Source: Coriobacteriales bacterium OH1046 (lineage in GTDB: Bacteria; Actinomycetota; Coriobacteriia; Coriobacteriales; Atopobiaceae). From it: DNA of 64,000 nt. Shown piece after piece: positions 29,232 through 37,482 of this stretch; the stretch's first letter is position 1, and each line of letters starts with the position of its first letter. Under the pieces are notes generated by a model. The model was not told the DNA's origin and ran no database searches. It saw only the letters and a list, made by a program, of their open reading frames with translations. A program made the position numbers and the translations under genes. The stretch spans positions 62,001 to 126,000 of the forward strand of contig RQYE01000003.1 of assembly GCA_004010535.1 (NCBI GenBank), given 5' to 3'.

Positions 29232-30145
29232 AAGACGAGCTCTCGCGCGTCGAGGGAAGATGCGCCACCTGCGATCGCGCGCAGCTCTCGGCTCTCCTGA
29301 GGGTCTGCGGCACGCTGTCGTTCAAGGGTGCCGGCCGCTATTCGCTGCGCATCACCACTGAGACCGGTGCCGTGGCACGCACCATCATCAAGCTCACGCA
29401 TGAGCTCTTCGACCTCGACACCTCGCTTACCATCCGCCGTTCCGTGCTGCATAAGACCCGCAATTACCTCATCGAGATCGGCGAGCAGGAAGGCTTGGAG
29501 GACGCGCTCGTCGCACTCGGCATCCTCATGCCGGGCAAAGGCCTTGCCGGGGGTATTCCGCGAGGGCTCTTGCAGAAACGCTGTTGCCGCGAGGCCTTCA
29601 TCCGCGGGGCTTTCATGGCGGGCGGCTTCATCGCCGATCCGCGCGGCGACTTCCATCTTGAACTTGCCGTGACGGGGGAGGAGTTCGCCAACGAGCTCTC
29701 GATCCTCGTCAACTCGCTCGACGTGCGCACGCGCCTGAACCGCCGACGCGGCGCCTACGCCATCTACCTCAAGAGCTTCGACGATATCGTTTCCCTGCTG
29801 ATCGGTATGGGTGCCGCCCGCTACGCCCACACCATCGAGGGCATCCGCGCTATGAAATCGGTCAAGAACGACGTCAACCGCCGCGTCAACGCGGAGCTCG
29901 CCAACCAAGGCCGCGCGGGCGATGCGGCCGCCGGGCAGCTCGTGCTCATCGACGAGGCCGAAGACCTCATCGGTTTGGCCGCGCTCCCGAGGGCGGTGCG
30001 CGAGTTTTGCGAGCTGCGCCGCAGTAACCCCGAACTCTCGCTCGCCGAGCTCGGTCGGGAGCTTGCGCCCCCTGTCTCGAAATCCGCTATGTACCACCGG
30101 GTGCTCCGCCTCCAGGAGCTTGTCTACGAGGCGCGCCGGGGCTAG
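29207..30145 (+). CDS. whiA: WhiA-type DNA-binding regulator
   Basis: A 312-residue WhiA. The N-terminal two LAGLIDADG-type degenerate homing-endonuclease folds (SFTAEVKDELSRVE.., CCREAFIRGAFMAGGFIADPRGDFHLEL) are followed by a C-terminal helix-turn-helix region (VREFCELRRSNPELSLAELGRELAPPVSKSAMYHRVLRLQELV). WhiA controls sporulation septation in Streptomyces and is also found in non-sporulating Gram-positives, where it affects division and chromosome segregation. It is the last gene of the rapZ-yvcK-whiA block. A GCCCTGC/GCAGGGC hairpin (30153-30176) follows, without a T-run. Confidence 0.94.
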   Translation: MASFTAEVKDELSRVEGRCATCDRAQLSALLRVCGTLSFKGAGRYSLRITTETGAVARTIIKLTHELFDLDTSLTIRRSVLHKTRNYLIEIGEQEGLEDALVALGILMPGKGLAGGIPRGLLQKRCCREAFIRGAFMAGGFIADPRGDFHLELAVTGEEFANELSILVNSLDVRTRLNRRRGAYAIYLKSFDDIVSLLIGMGAARYAHTIEGIRAMKSVKNDVNRRVNAELANQGRAGDAAAGQLVLIDEAEDLIGLAALPRAVREFCELRRSNPELSLAELGRELAPPVSKSAMYHRVLRLQELVYEARRG

Positions 30146-30326
30146 GCCGGTCGCCCTGCTCCTTCCCGCGCAGGGCAGAAAAAGCTTACCGATGGGCAAC
30201 TGTCTCGCGTGCAGGGAAAGCGATAAGCGTTAAACTAGTAGAAAGTTAGGTTTTCTACCCTTGGTTCCGGCAATGTAGGCTTGGATGGGGAGAGGAACCA
30301 TCCGCCCCTTTCGAAAGGAGATTTGC

Positions 30327-31352
30327 ATGGCAGTTAAGGTTGCAATCAACGGTTTTGGCCGCATCGGCCGTCTTGCCTTCAGGCAGATGTTCGGCCACGA
30401 AGGCTCCGAGATCGTTGCCATCAACGACCTCACCGATCCCAAAATGCTCGCCCACTTGCTGAAGTATGATTCCTCGCAGGGCAACTATGCCCGCGACCAT
30501 GAGGTCACGGCCGGCGAGGATTGCATCACCGTCGACGGCAAGACCATCAAGATCTACAAGGAGGCCGACGCCAACAACCTGCCGTGGGGCGAGCTCGGCG
30601 TGGATGTCGTCCTCGAGTGCACCGGATTCTACACCTCCAAGGCCAAGTCCCAGGCCCATATCAACGCCGGCGCCAAGAAGGTCGTCATCTCGGCTCCTGC
30701 GGGCAATGACCTTCCCACCATCGTCTACAACGTCAACCACGAGACCCTCACGGCCGCCGATGACATCATCTCCGCCGCCTCCTGCACCACGAACTGCCTC
30801 GCCCCCATGGCCAAGGCCCTGAACGACTTCGCCCCCATCCAGAGCGGCATCATGTGCACCATCCACGCCTACACCGGCGACCAGATGCTCCTCGACGGCC
30901 CGCATCGCAAGGGCGATCTGCGTCGCGCCCGCGCGGCAGCCTGCAACATCGTCCCCAACTCCACCGGTGCCGCTAAGGCCATCGGCCTCGTGATCCCCGA
31001 GCTCAACGGCAAGCTCATCGGTGCCGCCCAGCGCGTCCCCACGCCCACCGGCTCCACCACTATGCTCTTCGCGGTCGTCAAGTACGATGGCGAGCTCACC
31101 GCCGACGCCATCAACGCTGCCATGAAGGCCGCCTCCGATCCCGAGACCTTCGGCTACAACGAGGACCAGATCGTCTCCTCCGATATCATCGGCATGACCT
31201 ACGGCTCGCTCTTCGACGCCACCCAGACCATGGTCTCCAAGGTCGCCGATGGCCTCTATGAGGTCCAGGTCGTCTCTTGGTACGACAACGAGAACTCCTA
31301 CACCTCCCAGATGGTCCGCACCATCAAGTACTTCGAGAAGTTCGTCGCCTAA
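30327..31352 (+). CDS. gap: Glyceraldehyde-3-phosphate dehydrogenase, type I
   Basis: A 341-residue GAPDH for glycolysis. Nucleotide-binding [17 protein letters not shown] begins at residue 6, the catalytic site [15 protein letters not shown] carries the nucleophilic cysteine, and [19 protein letters not shown] closes the protein. The ATG at 30327 follows AAAGGAG. The 181-nt upstream gap contains a small inverted repeat (GTAGAAA / TTTCTAC, 30239-30259) next to a possible -10 (TAAACT, 30232), which could be a promoter with an operator-like element; this is weak. It is followed by pgk. Confidence 0.97.
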   Translation: MAVKVAINGFGRIGRLAFRQMFGHEGSEIVAINDLTDPKMLAHLLKYDSSQGNYARDHEVTAGEDCITVDGKTIKIYKEADANNLPWGELGVDVVLECTGFYTSKAKSQAHINAGAKKVVISAPAGNDLPTIVYNVNHETLTAADDIISAASCTTNCLAPMAKALNDFAPIQSGIMCTIHAYTGDQMLLDGPHRKGDLRRARAAACNIVPNSTGAAKAIGLVIPELNGKLIGAAQRVPTPTGSTTMLFAVVKYDGELTADAINAAMKAASDPETFGYNEDQIVSSDIIGMTYGSLFDATQTMVSKVADGLYEVQVVSWYDNENSYTSQMVRTIKYFEKFVA

Positions 31353-31392
31353 ATCCTGCGGGCTTCGGCTCTCGCCCGAATCAAACGGAGTA

Positions 31393-31425
31393 GGGCGCGG
31401 CTGCGCTATGCGTGCAGCCGCGCCC
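31393..31425 (+). promoter_or_regulatory. gap-pgk intercistronic hairpin
   Basis: A perfect 12-bp stem (GGGCGCGGCTGC / GCAGCCGCGCCC) with a 9-nt loop in the 95-nt gap between gap and pgk. There is no uridine tract, so it is a stability element or partial terminator, consistent with gap being made in excess over pgk. Confidence 0.6.
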
Positions 31426-31447
31426 CTAGTCTTGGAAGGAGTGAGAT

Positions 31448-32641
31448 ATGGCGTTCACTAAGAAGACCGTCCGCGACATCGATGTCTCCGGCAAGAAGGT
31501 CCTCATGCGCGTCGATTTCAACGTCCCCTTGAAGGATGGCGTCGTCACCGACGATACGCGCATCCGCGCGGCCATCCCCACCATCACCTACCTCAAGGAG
31601 CAGGGTGCCGGCATCATCCTCATGAGCCACCTCGGTCGTCCCAAGGGCGACGGCCCCGAGCCCGAGCTCACGCTCAAGCCTGCCGCCGACAAGCTCGCCG
31701 AGCTCACCGGCTACGACATCAAGTTCGTCGACGATACCTATGGCGAGAAGGCCGCCGAGGCCTGCGCGGCCGTCGAGCCGGGTGACATCCTCGTCCTCGA
31801 GAACGTCCGCTTCCTCAAGGCCGAGAAGAAGAACGATCCCGAGATCGCCAAGAAGCTCGCCTCCTACGCCGATATCTTCGTGCTCGACGCCTTCGGCACC
31901 GCGCACCGCGCCCAGGGCTCGGTCGTGGGCCCCGCCGCCTATATCCCGGCGGTTGCCGGCTTCCTGCTCGAGAAGGAGGTCGACACCCTGACCTCCATCT
32001 TCGCCGATCCCGCTCGCCCGTTCGTGGCCATCGTGGGTGGCTCCAAGGTCTCATCCAAGATCGGCGTGCTCGACCATCTCATCGATTCCGCCGATACCCT
32101 CATCATCGGCGGGGGCATGGCCTACACTTTCTTCCTCGCCAAGGGCTATACCGTGGGCACCAGCCTGCAGGAGCCCGATTGGGTCGAGGCTGCGGGCAAG
32201 ATGCTCGAGAAGGCCGAGGCCAAGGGCGTCAAGATCCTGCTTCCCATCGATAACGTCGTGACCGACCACTTCGGCGAGGATGCCGTGGGCGAGGTCGTCG
32301 ATTCCGACCGGATTCCCGATGATCGCATGGGTATGGATATCGGTCCCAAGACCGAGGCGCTCTACGCCGAGGCCATCGCCGGTGCCGCCACCATCTTCTG
32401 GAACGGCCCCATGGGCGTCTTCGAGATCGATCAGTTCGCGCATGGAACCAAGGTCGTCGCGGAGGCCGTCGCAGCCAACGAGGCCTGCACCTCCATCATC
32501 GGCGGCGGCGATTCCGTGGCGGCTGTCAACAAATTCGACCTTGCCGACAAGATGAGCTGGATATCCACGGGCGGCGGCGCCTCGATGGAGCTCGTCGAGG
32601 GCAAGGCCCTACCTGGAGTGGAGGCGCTTCTCGATGCGTAA
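31448..32641 (+). CDS. pgk: Phosphoglycerate kinase
   Basis: A 397-residue PGK that makes ATP from 1,3-bisphosphoglycerate. N-terminal VLMRVDFNVPLKDGVVTDDTRI, substrate-contact LMSHLGRPKGDGPE, hinge/nucleotide segments FVAIVGGSKVSSKIGVLDHL, FWNGPMGVFEIDQFAHGT and the C-terminal TSIIGGGDSVAAVNKF are all present. GGAAGGAG precedes the ATG. Its end overlaps tpiA by eight bases (ATGCGTAA), implying coupling. Confidence 0.97.
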   Translation: MAFTKKTVRDIDVSGKKVLMRVDFNVPLKDGVVTDDTRIRAAIPTITYLKEQGAGIILMSHLGRPKGDGPEPELTLKPAADKLAELTGYDIKFVDDTYGEKAAEACAAVEPGDILVLENVRFLKAEKKNDPEIAKKLASYADIFVLDAFGTAHRAQGSVVGPAAYIPAVAGFLLEKEVDTLTSIFADPARPFVAIVGGSKVSSKIGVLDHLIDSADTLIIGGGMAYTFFLAKGYTVGTSLQEPDWVEAAGKMLEKAEAKGVKILLPIDNVVTDHFGEDAVGEVVDSDRIPDDRMGMDIGPKTEALYAEAIAGAATIFWNGPMGVFEIDQFAHGTKVVAEAVAANEACTSIIGGGDSVAAVNKFDLADKMSWISTGGGASMELVEGKALPGVEALLDA

Positions 32642-33401
32642 CAGGATGATCGCCGGCAACTGGAAGATGAACAAGACCTTCAGCGAGGGTGTCGAGCTCG
32701 CCCTCGGCCTCGTGGAGGAGCTCGCCGACGGCACCGGCTCCGTCGACGTCGTCGTGTGCCCGCCCGCCATCGACCTCAAGGGCGTCGCCGAGGTCATCGA
32801 GCAGAGCAGCGCCCCGTTCGCGCTGGGCGGCCAGAACGTGTATTGGGAGGAGTCCGGTGCCTATACCGGCGAGACCGCTCCCGGCATGCTCGAGGCGGTG
32901 GGTGCCGCCTATTGCATCATCGGCCACTCCGAGCGCCGCAGCTACTTCGGCGAGACCGATGAGGATGTCAACAAGAAGGCCAAGGCCCTTCTCGCCCACG
33001 GCATCGTGCCCATCTCCTGCTGCGGCGAGAGCCTCGAGATCCGCCAGGCCGGCGAGCATGTGGCCTTCGTCGTCGATCAGGTCAGGAAGGACACCGAGGG
33101 CCTCGAGTTCGACGATCCCGCCCGATATGTCATCGCGTACGAGCCCATTTGGGCCATCGGCACCGGCATGAACGCCACCGCCGATGACGCCCAGGAGATC
33201 TGCGGCGCCATCCGCGCCACGCTCGTCGAGGTTTTCGGCGAGGAGAAGGCCGCCGGTATCCGTATCCTCTACGGCGGGTCCGCCAAGCCCGAGAACGTGG
33301 GCGGCTATCTGTCGATGCCCGATGTCGATGGTGCCCTCGTGGGCGGCGCCTCCCTCAAGGCGGACAGCTTCGCCGCCATGGTCAAGAGCGCCATGGCGTA
33401 A
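32634..33401 (+). CDS. tpiA: Triosephosphate isomerase
   Basis: A 255-residue TIM. It has IAGNWKMNKTFSE at the start with the substrate lysine, the catalytic histidine in CIIGHSERRSYFGET, and the catalytic glutamate with the mobile loop in VIAYEPIWAIGTG, followed by ILYGGSAKPENVGGYLSMPDVDGALVGGASL. Overlaps pgk and is immediately followed by a REP palindrome whose extended stem could terminate the gap-pgk-tpiA transcript. Confidence 0.97.
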   Translation: MRNRMIAGNWKMNKTFSEGVELALGLVEELADGTGSVDVVVCPPAIDLKGVAEVIEQSSAPFALGGQNVYWEESGAYTGETAPGMLEAVGAAYCIIGHSERRSYFGETDEDVNKKAKALLAHGIVPISCCGESLEIRQAGEHVAFVVDQVRKDTEGLEFDDPARYVIAYEPIWAIGTGMNATADDAQEICGAIRATLVEVFGEEKAAGIRILYGGSAKPENVGGYLSMPDVDGALVGGASLKADSFAAMVKSAMA

Positions 33402-33410
33402 GGCCCGGCC

Positions 33411-33453
33411 ATCCCGGCGTGACAAGTGACCTGTCCCCTTGTCACGCCGGGAT
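33411..33453. repeat. REP copy with extended 16-bp stem after tpiA
   Basis: The 27-nt REP core (33419-33445; GTGACAAGTGACC then TGTCCCCTTGTCAC) is flanked by complementary ATCCCGGC/GCCGGGAT, giving perfect 16-nt arms around an 11-nt loop. It lies ten bases after the tpiA stop. Together they could act as a factor-dependent terminator; no T-run follows. Confidence 0.8.
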
Positions 33454-33781
33454 CGGGCATTTGGCACTGGAGAAAAATAGAGTTTGTACTTTGCGCACGC
33501 GTGAGTACAAACTCAAGCAGTGCCTTCTATGGCACAACTGGGGAACATCATCGGCATGCCGTCCGAGTTTGCATTGTATGCATAAGCCTGCTCTGAAAAA
33601 AACAAACTCGAGCATCAGACGAGCTCTCGAGTTTTGGAAAGCCCCTATAACTGGAATCGCCTGCCTCCTGTGCTTTGGCAAAATACGATGCGGTGCCCAC
33701 AGTGCCATTCCGCTCATACGGGTTGGGGAGGGCGGCTCGTACAACGCTCGATGTACTTCTCATGCAGGAAAAACTCTGTGC
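33454..33781. other. Gene-free, lower-GC region upstream of secG with GAGTTT inverted repeats
   Basis: About 330 bases of visibly lower GC than the flanks and no convincing gene. A perfect 11-nt inverted repeat GAGTTTGTACT / AGTACAAACTC (near 33480-33514) is followed by further GAGTTTG...CAAACTC and CGAGCTCTCGAG sequences within 150 bases. These could be operator sites, remnants of an element, or RNA structure. Two small open frames here have no ribosome sites. Confidence 0.5.
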
Positions 33782-33787
33782 TATACT
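33757..33787 (+). promoter_or_regulatory. Possible secG promoter
   Basis: TATACT (33782-33787, five of six matches) lies 36 bases before the secG start codon. An upstream TTCTCA (33757) is a weak -35 at 19-nt spacing. Confidence 0.45.
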
Positions 33788-33822
33788 TAACAATCGCTGG
33801 ATACCCGACCCAAGGAGATCTC

Positions 33823-34083
33823 GTGGGTGTTTTGAATGTGCTTCTGCTTATCGTTCTGTTCCTCTCGGGGCTTGCGACGGTGTTTCTAGTGCTTATGCAT
33901 TCGGGCAAGGGAACGGGCCTTTCCGAGATGCTCTCCGCCTCGATCGTCCCCTCAAGCGCAGGCACGGGCGTCATCGAGAAGAATCTCGATCGCCTCACGA
34001 TCATCACATCGGTGGTGTTCATCGTGTGTATCTGCATCCTTGCGCTTACGTTCCCCGTCGGGACCATCGGGATAGGTTCGTAA
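33823..34083 (+). CDS. secG: Preprotein translocase subunit SecG
   Basis: An 86-residue membrane protein with two hydrophobic segments (VLNVLLLIVLFLSGLATVFLVLMH and LTIITSVVFIVCICILALTFP) separated by the conserved SGKGTGLSEMLSAS loop, the SecG signature. It is an accessory subunit of SecYEG. The GTG at 33823 follows AAGGAGAT; the longer open frame upstream lacks a site. Its place after tpiA is a common Gram-positive arrangement. Confidence 0.92.
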   Translation: MGVLNVLLLIVLFLSGLATVFLVLMHSGKGTGLSEMLSASIVPSSAGTGVIEKNLDRLTIITSVVFIVCICILALTFPVGTIGIGS

Positions 34084-34138
34084 TCGGGGTAATTTCGGGC
34101 TTGCATATCCGTCAAATGTGCTATGCTCTTTAAGCCAT

Positions 34139-34228
34139 GTCGGAGTGGCGGAATTGGCAGACGCGCTAGCTTGAGGTGCTAGTGGCCACACAACGGTCGT
34201 GCGGGTTCAAGTCCCGCCTCCGACACCA
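34139..34228 (+). tRNA. tRNA-Leu (GAG)
   Basis: A 90-nt class II tRNA. Acceptor GTCGGAG pairs with CTCCGAC, discriminator A and an encoded CCA. Anticodon stem CTAGC/GCTAG with loop TTGAGGT gives anticodon GAG; a long variable arm and the T-loop GGTTCAAGTCC are present. A TATGCT -10-like element (34122) lies just upstream. Confidence 0.95.
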
Positions 34229-34235
34229 GACGAAC

Positions 34236-34271
34236 AAAACGCGAACCCACCGTTGGGTTCGCGTTTTTTAT
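34236..34271 (+). terminator. Rho-independent terminator after tRNA-Leu
   Basis: A 14-bp stem AAAACGCGAACCCA / TGGGTTCGCGTTTT with loop CCGT, running into a T-rich tail (TTTTTTAT). Confidence 0.88.
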
Positions 34272-34315
34272 CAGGGCGTTCGTTAGGATATGGAGATGGA
34301 CGGGAGGGGAGGGCC

Positions 34316-36148
34316 ATGGCCGCATCGCCATACGATGCCGATCGCATCCGCGAGCTCGAGTCGCAGCTCGCCCAGCTTGCCCGTGCGAACAAGCGTCTCT
34401 CGGGCGCGCTCTCCATCGTGCTCGAGACGCTCGACTCAGAGAACGTGGCCACGCTCTTCGATCGTGTCCTCGACCGACTCACCAGCACCTTCGGCGCAGA
34501 CGGCACATTGGTTTACTTCGCTGCTGCGGATGGCTTCCATCTGCGTGGCGCAACCGAGTCGCTGCGTGCCGCCAGCATTCCCGGATTCATGGGGTTCGGC
34601 CGCGCTATCGAGACCCTCGCTGCACATGAGGGGCATGCCCTGCGCCTCAAGGTCAACCCGCCGAATGCGGAAGCCCTGCGCACCGGCACCCTCACCGAGC
34701 GCGAGGTCACGCGTGAGGATACCCGCGAGACCTATGCGATCGAAGCGGGCCTCCTGCCCCCGTTCACCTCGTTCATCTGCGTGCCGGTGTGGTTCGGCGG
34801 CCATGTCATCTCCATCATCGAGGTTGGCTGGCGCCGTGCGCATGTCATGCTCGAGGACGATGCCCTCCTGCTCGATGCGGTCGCACGCTATCTCGCGGTC
34901 CAGCTCATAGGCGCCTTCACGGCTATGCGCACACAGCATGCCGACAGGCTCCTGCGGCTGGGGAGCGAGCTGCGCGAGAAACTCATGTCGGTTACCGAGG
35001 GTGACAATCTCGGAGTCCTCGAGAACCTCGAGGAGATCTGGCAGCGTGCTGCAGACGGTCTTGCCGCGCACCTTCTCCCTGTCCACGAGAATTCCCATCA
35101 GGGACATGCCCTGCTCGAGCTTCCGGGAGACGATGCACGCACCCTGCCCTGCGGCTTGGATCGTCTGACCGAGAAGCATCGCCAGGAAAATGTCGCACTC
35201 GTCCTCATCGAAGAGGATTCCGAGCTGGGTATCTGGCTTGCCGACCAAGGCGAGCCCGCTGTCGGGGCGCTCGTGGATCTGGGCGCCGTCAACGGCGCTC
35301 GGCGCAGCTTCATGCTCCTGCGTCCTCAGGGTGCCGAGCCCTTCGATAGCGATGAGCGGGCCTTCATCATGCGCTTGGCGCAGGATTCCTATGAGATCGC
35401 CCTCGGCGAGGTCGCCCGCGAACAGGACAAGCGCATCGCCCAAGCCCTCATGAGCGGCATGAAGAGCGAGCTCCAGACCGTGGAGGGCATCTCCGCGCGC
35501 GGCATCTATTCCTCTGCGACGGCATCCGCCTTCGTCGGCGGCGACTTCTACGACCTCATCCGCCTGCCCGAGCGGCGCGCCTGCGTCATCATGGGCGATG
35601 TTTCGGGCAAGGGCGTGGAAGCTGCGTCCGTCTCCGCAGCGGTGCGCACGGCGCTCGGTGCCTATGCGTGGGAGGGACGTTCCCCCGCGCGCATGGTGCG
35701 CACCTTGAATGACTTCCTCTTGGGTTTCTCGCGCATAGAGACCTTCGCGACGCTCTTCGTGGGTCTGATCGATCTTAAGACGGGCACGCTTACCTACTGT
35801 TCGGCAGGCCATCCTCCTGCACTCTTCGTACACGCGGGCGTGCTCTCCACGCTCGATGTGCAGTCGGGCGTGGTGGGCGCCTTCGCGGACATCTCCTATC
35901 GCGATGGCATGCAGGTGCTCGACGAGGACGATCTGCTTCTGCTCTACACCGACGGCACGACCGAGGCGCGGAGCAAGAGGGGGGACTTCTTCGGCGAGGA
36001 TGGCTTGGCGGATGCGGTCATGGCGGAGATTCCCTGCGGCTTCAACGGGCTGCTCGACCGCCTGCTGGGAAGGCTCGACGCCTTCACCGAGCAGAACCTC
36101 GAGGACGATGTGGCCCTCGTCGCGCTCCGCTTCGACAAAATAGGCTAA
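34316..36148 (+). CDS. GAF-domain PP2C/SpoIIE-type serine phosphatase
   Basis: A 610-residue cytoplasmic protein. After a short N-terminal coiled coil (RIRELESQLAQLARANKRL) comes a GAF-like sensor (~45-200), a second weakly conserved sensor-like region (~240-380), and a C-terminal SpoIIE/PP2C phosphatase (~400-610). The phosphatase shows metal-site motifs FVGGDFYDLIRL, VIMGDVSGKGVEAASV, YCSAGHPPALFV and LLLLYTDGTTEARS. Such phosphatases dephosphorylate STAS-domain anti-anti-sigma factors. The next gene encodes a STAS-kinase fusion 42 bases downstream, its likely substrate. The ATG at 34316 has GGGAGGGGAGGG upstream. Signal sensed is unknown. Confidence 0.9.
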   Translation: MAASPYDADRIRELESQLAQLARANKRLSGALSIVLETLDSENVATLFDRVLDRLTSTFGADGTLVYFAAADGFHLRGATESLRAASIPGFMGFGRAIETLAAHEGHALRLKVNPPNAEALRTGTLTEREVTREDTRETYAIEAGLLPPFTSFICVPVWFGGHVISIIEVGWRRAHVMLEDDALLLDAVARYLAVQLIGAFTAMRTQHADRLLRLGSELREKLMSVTEGDNLGVLENLEEIWQRAADGLAAHLLPVHENSHQGHALLELPGDDARTLPCGLDRLTEKHRQENVALVLIEEDSELGIWLADQGEPAVGALVDLGAVNGARRSFMLLRPQGAEPFDSDERAFIMRLAQDSYEIALGEVAREQDKRIAQALMSGMKSELQTVEGISARGIYSSATASAFVGGDFYDLIRLPERRACVIMGDVSGKGVEAASVSAAVRTALGAYAWEGRSPARMVRTLNDFLLGFSRIETFATLFVGLIDLKTGTLTYCSAGHPPALFVHAGVLSTLDVQSGVVGAFADISYRDGMQVLDEDDLLLLYTDGTTEARSKRGDFFGEDGLADAVMAEIPCGFNGLLDRLLGRLDAFTEQNLEDDVALVALRFDKIG

Positions 36149-36190
36149 ATTACCTGCTTAAACCTGTCGCTACGTGGGAACAATCCCTAT

Positions 36191-36940
36191 ATGCCCGAGA
36201 CTGCCCGCATAGCCGTACTGCCCCTCGAATCCGACCTCGATGCGAGTTCGGCCGACCATGTCCGCAGCGAGATCGAGCGGCTTATCGATGGGGGATGCAG
36301 GCGCATCATCCTGAGCATGGCCAACGCTTCCCATATCGATTCCTACGGTATGGGGATGCTCTTCTTCGAGCTCAGACACATGCGTCAGCTGGGCGGGCTC
36401 ATCTCGCTCACAAGCGTATCTCCCGAGGTCTACCGTGCCTTGAAGATCCTGAGGCTGGTCGATATCATGCCCGTCTCCGAGGCGGGCGCGCATACGGATA
36501 TCCCAGCTCTCGCTGTCGGGCAGGCTCCGCTTTGGCACGCTTCGTTCCCGGTTGCGCCCGACGCCCTTGCTGCGGCGCGCAACCGTATCGAAGAGCTCAT
36601 CTCATCTCTCGATCTCCGTGCCGACGAGGTGTTCGATCTCAAGCTCGCCGCCGGGGAGGCGCTGGGAAACGCTATCGATCACACGTGCGCGCAGGGCGTG
36701 CTGGCAAGCGTCGCCGCATTCTCCGACCGCGTGATCATCGAGGTGAGCGATTGCGGCGAGGGTTTCTGTCCCGATGATGTGGGAGCTCCCTCGCCATCAT
36801 CCGAACGCGGTCGCGGCATCGCCCTTATGAGGCTGCTCGCCGATGCGGTGTCCATTGCGCCCAAACCCGGTGGCACGGGCATGGTCGTGCGTATCGTCAA
36901 GCAGTATTCCCCTGTCGGCAGGGACCTCAGACGCAGTTAG
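36191..36940 (+). CDS. STAS-domain/anti-sigma kinase fusion (RsbV-RsbW-like)
   Basis: A 249-residue fusion of two partner-switching proteins. Residues 1-105 are a STAS domain with the phosphorylatable serine context NASHIDSYGMGMLFFELR. Residues ~118-249 are a GHKL/RsbW-type ATPase: N-box LAAGEALGNAIDHTCAQG, VSDCGEGFCPDD (G1 box) and GRGIALMRLLADAV (G2 box). Normally the kinase phosphorylates a separate STAS protein and otherwise binds a sigma factor. No sigma-B/F-type gene is nearby, so the output is unknown. The PP2C phosphatase immediately upstream completes a cycle. Confidence 0.85.
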   Translation: MPETARIAVLPLESDLDASSADHVRSEIERLIDGGCRRIILSMANASHIDSYGMGMLFFELRHMRQLGGLISLTSVSPEVYRALKILRLVDIMPVSEAGAHTDIPALAVGQAPLWHASFPVAPDALAAARNRIEELISSLDLRADEVFDLKLAAGEALGNAIDHTCAQGVLASVAAFSDRVIIEVSDCGEGFCPDDVGAPSPSSERGRGIALMRLLADAVSIAPKPGGTGMVVRIVKQYSPVGRDLRRS

Positions 36941-37184
36941 GATCTCCTCCTGCCTCCGCTGAGGGGAGATGAGTGGGGAGGGGTGGCGGAAACCCGCCAT
37001 TAAGGCAGGTCCCTGTCCTTCGGGATATCCTGCTCGCTGCCGACTGCTGGCCGGATCGTGCGGGTCGGGTCTTGCCGACGCGGTGCCGCAGCTTGCTCAC
37101 GGGTTCTCTTCACGAGCTGCCTGTTGGGGGATGCGGCCGGGCCTGTTTAGCCGCAGTTCCCAGTCGACTCAGATCCAAGCTAAT
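36941..37184. other. Gene-free region before the tRNA pair
   Basis: About 240 bases without a convincing gene. It contains a TGGCGG/CCGCCA hairpin (36984-36999) shortly after the STAS-kinase stop codon, and several GC-rich imperfect stems. I could not match it to tmRNA, RNase P, SRP or 6S RNA. Nothing else is recognised. Confidence 0.4.
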
Positions 37185-37206
37185 GAAAAGGCACCCGAAG
37201 GTGCCC
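37185..37206 (-). terminator. Terminator of the tRNA-Gly/tRNA-Cys transcript
   Basis: On the minus strand GGCACC-TTCG-GGTGCC forms a hairpin with a stable tetraloop followed by TTTTC, just beyond the tRNA-Cys 3' end. Confidence 0.75.
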
Positions 37207-37216
37207 GGTGCTTACA

Positions 37217-37290
37217 TGGAGGCGACGCCCAGATTCGAACTGGGGGTAAAGGCTTTGCAGGCCTCTGCCTTACCACTTGGCCACGTCGCC
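37217..37290 (-). tRNA. tRNA-Cys (GCA)
   Basis: A 74-nt tRNA on the minus strand. Acceptor GGCGACG pairs with CGTCGCC, followed by T and CCA. Anticodon loop CTGCAAA gives GCA; T-arm AGTTCGAATCT is canonical. It is downstream of tRNA-Gly in the same transcript. Confidence 0.95.
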
Positions 37291-37331
37291 GTAGTAAAAA
37301 GGCCGATCCAAAAACCGGCCCCGTAGATACC

Positions 37332-37407
37332 TGGAGCGGGCTACGGGGTTCGAACCCGCGACCTCAACCTTGGCAAGGTTGCGCGCTACCAACTGCGCTA
37401 AGCCCGC
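37332..37407 (-). tRNA. tRNA-Gly (GCC)
   Basis: A 76-nt minus-strand tRNA. Acceptor GCGGGCT pairs with AGCCCGC, then T and CCA. Anticodon stem CAACC...GGTTG with TTGCCAA-type loop gives GCC; GGTTCGAACCCC is the T-arm. Confidence 0.95.
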
Positions 37408-37420
37408 GAACGCGTAGTTA

Positions 37421-37449
37421 AATATAGTCGACTTATATCCAAGATGCAA
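37421..37449 (-). promoter_or_regulatory. Promoter of the tRNA-Gly/Cys pair
   Basis: On the minus strand TTGCAT (37444-37449) and TATATT (37421-37426) are separated by exactly 17 bases, a good housekeeping-sigma promoter, ending 13 bases before the tRNA-Gly 5' end. Confidence 0.75.
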
Positions 37450-37482
37450 GGCACTTTTCCAAAATAGCGTATCCTTGTATCC

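Noticed and set aside
36969-37421. Open frames running across the tRNA-Cys and tRNA-Gly genes
   Set aside because: They are antisense to tRNAs and lack ribosome sites.
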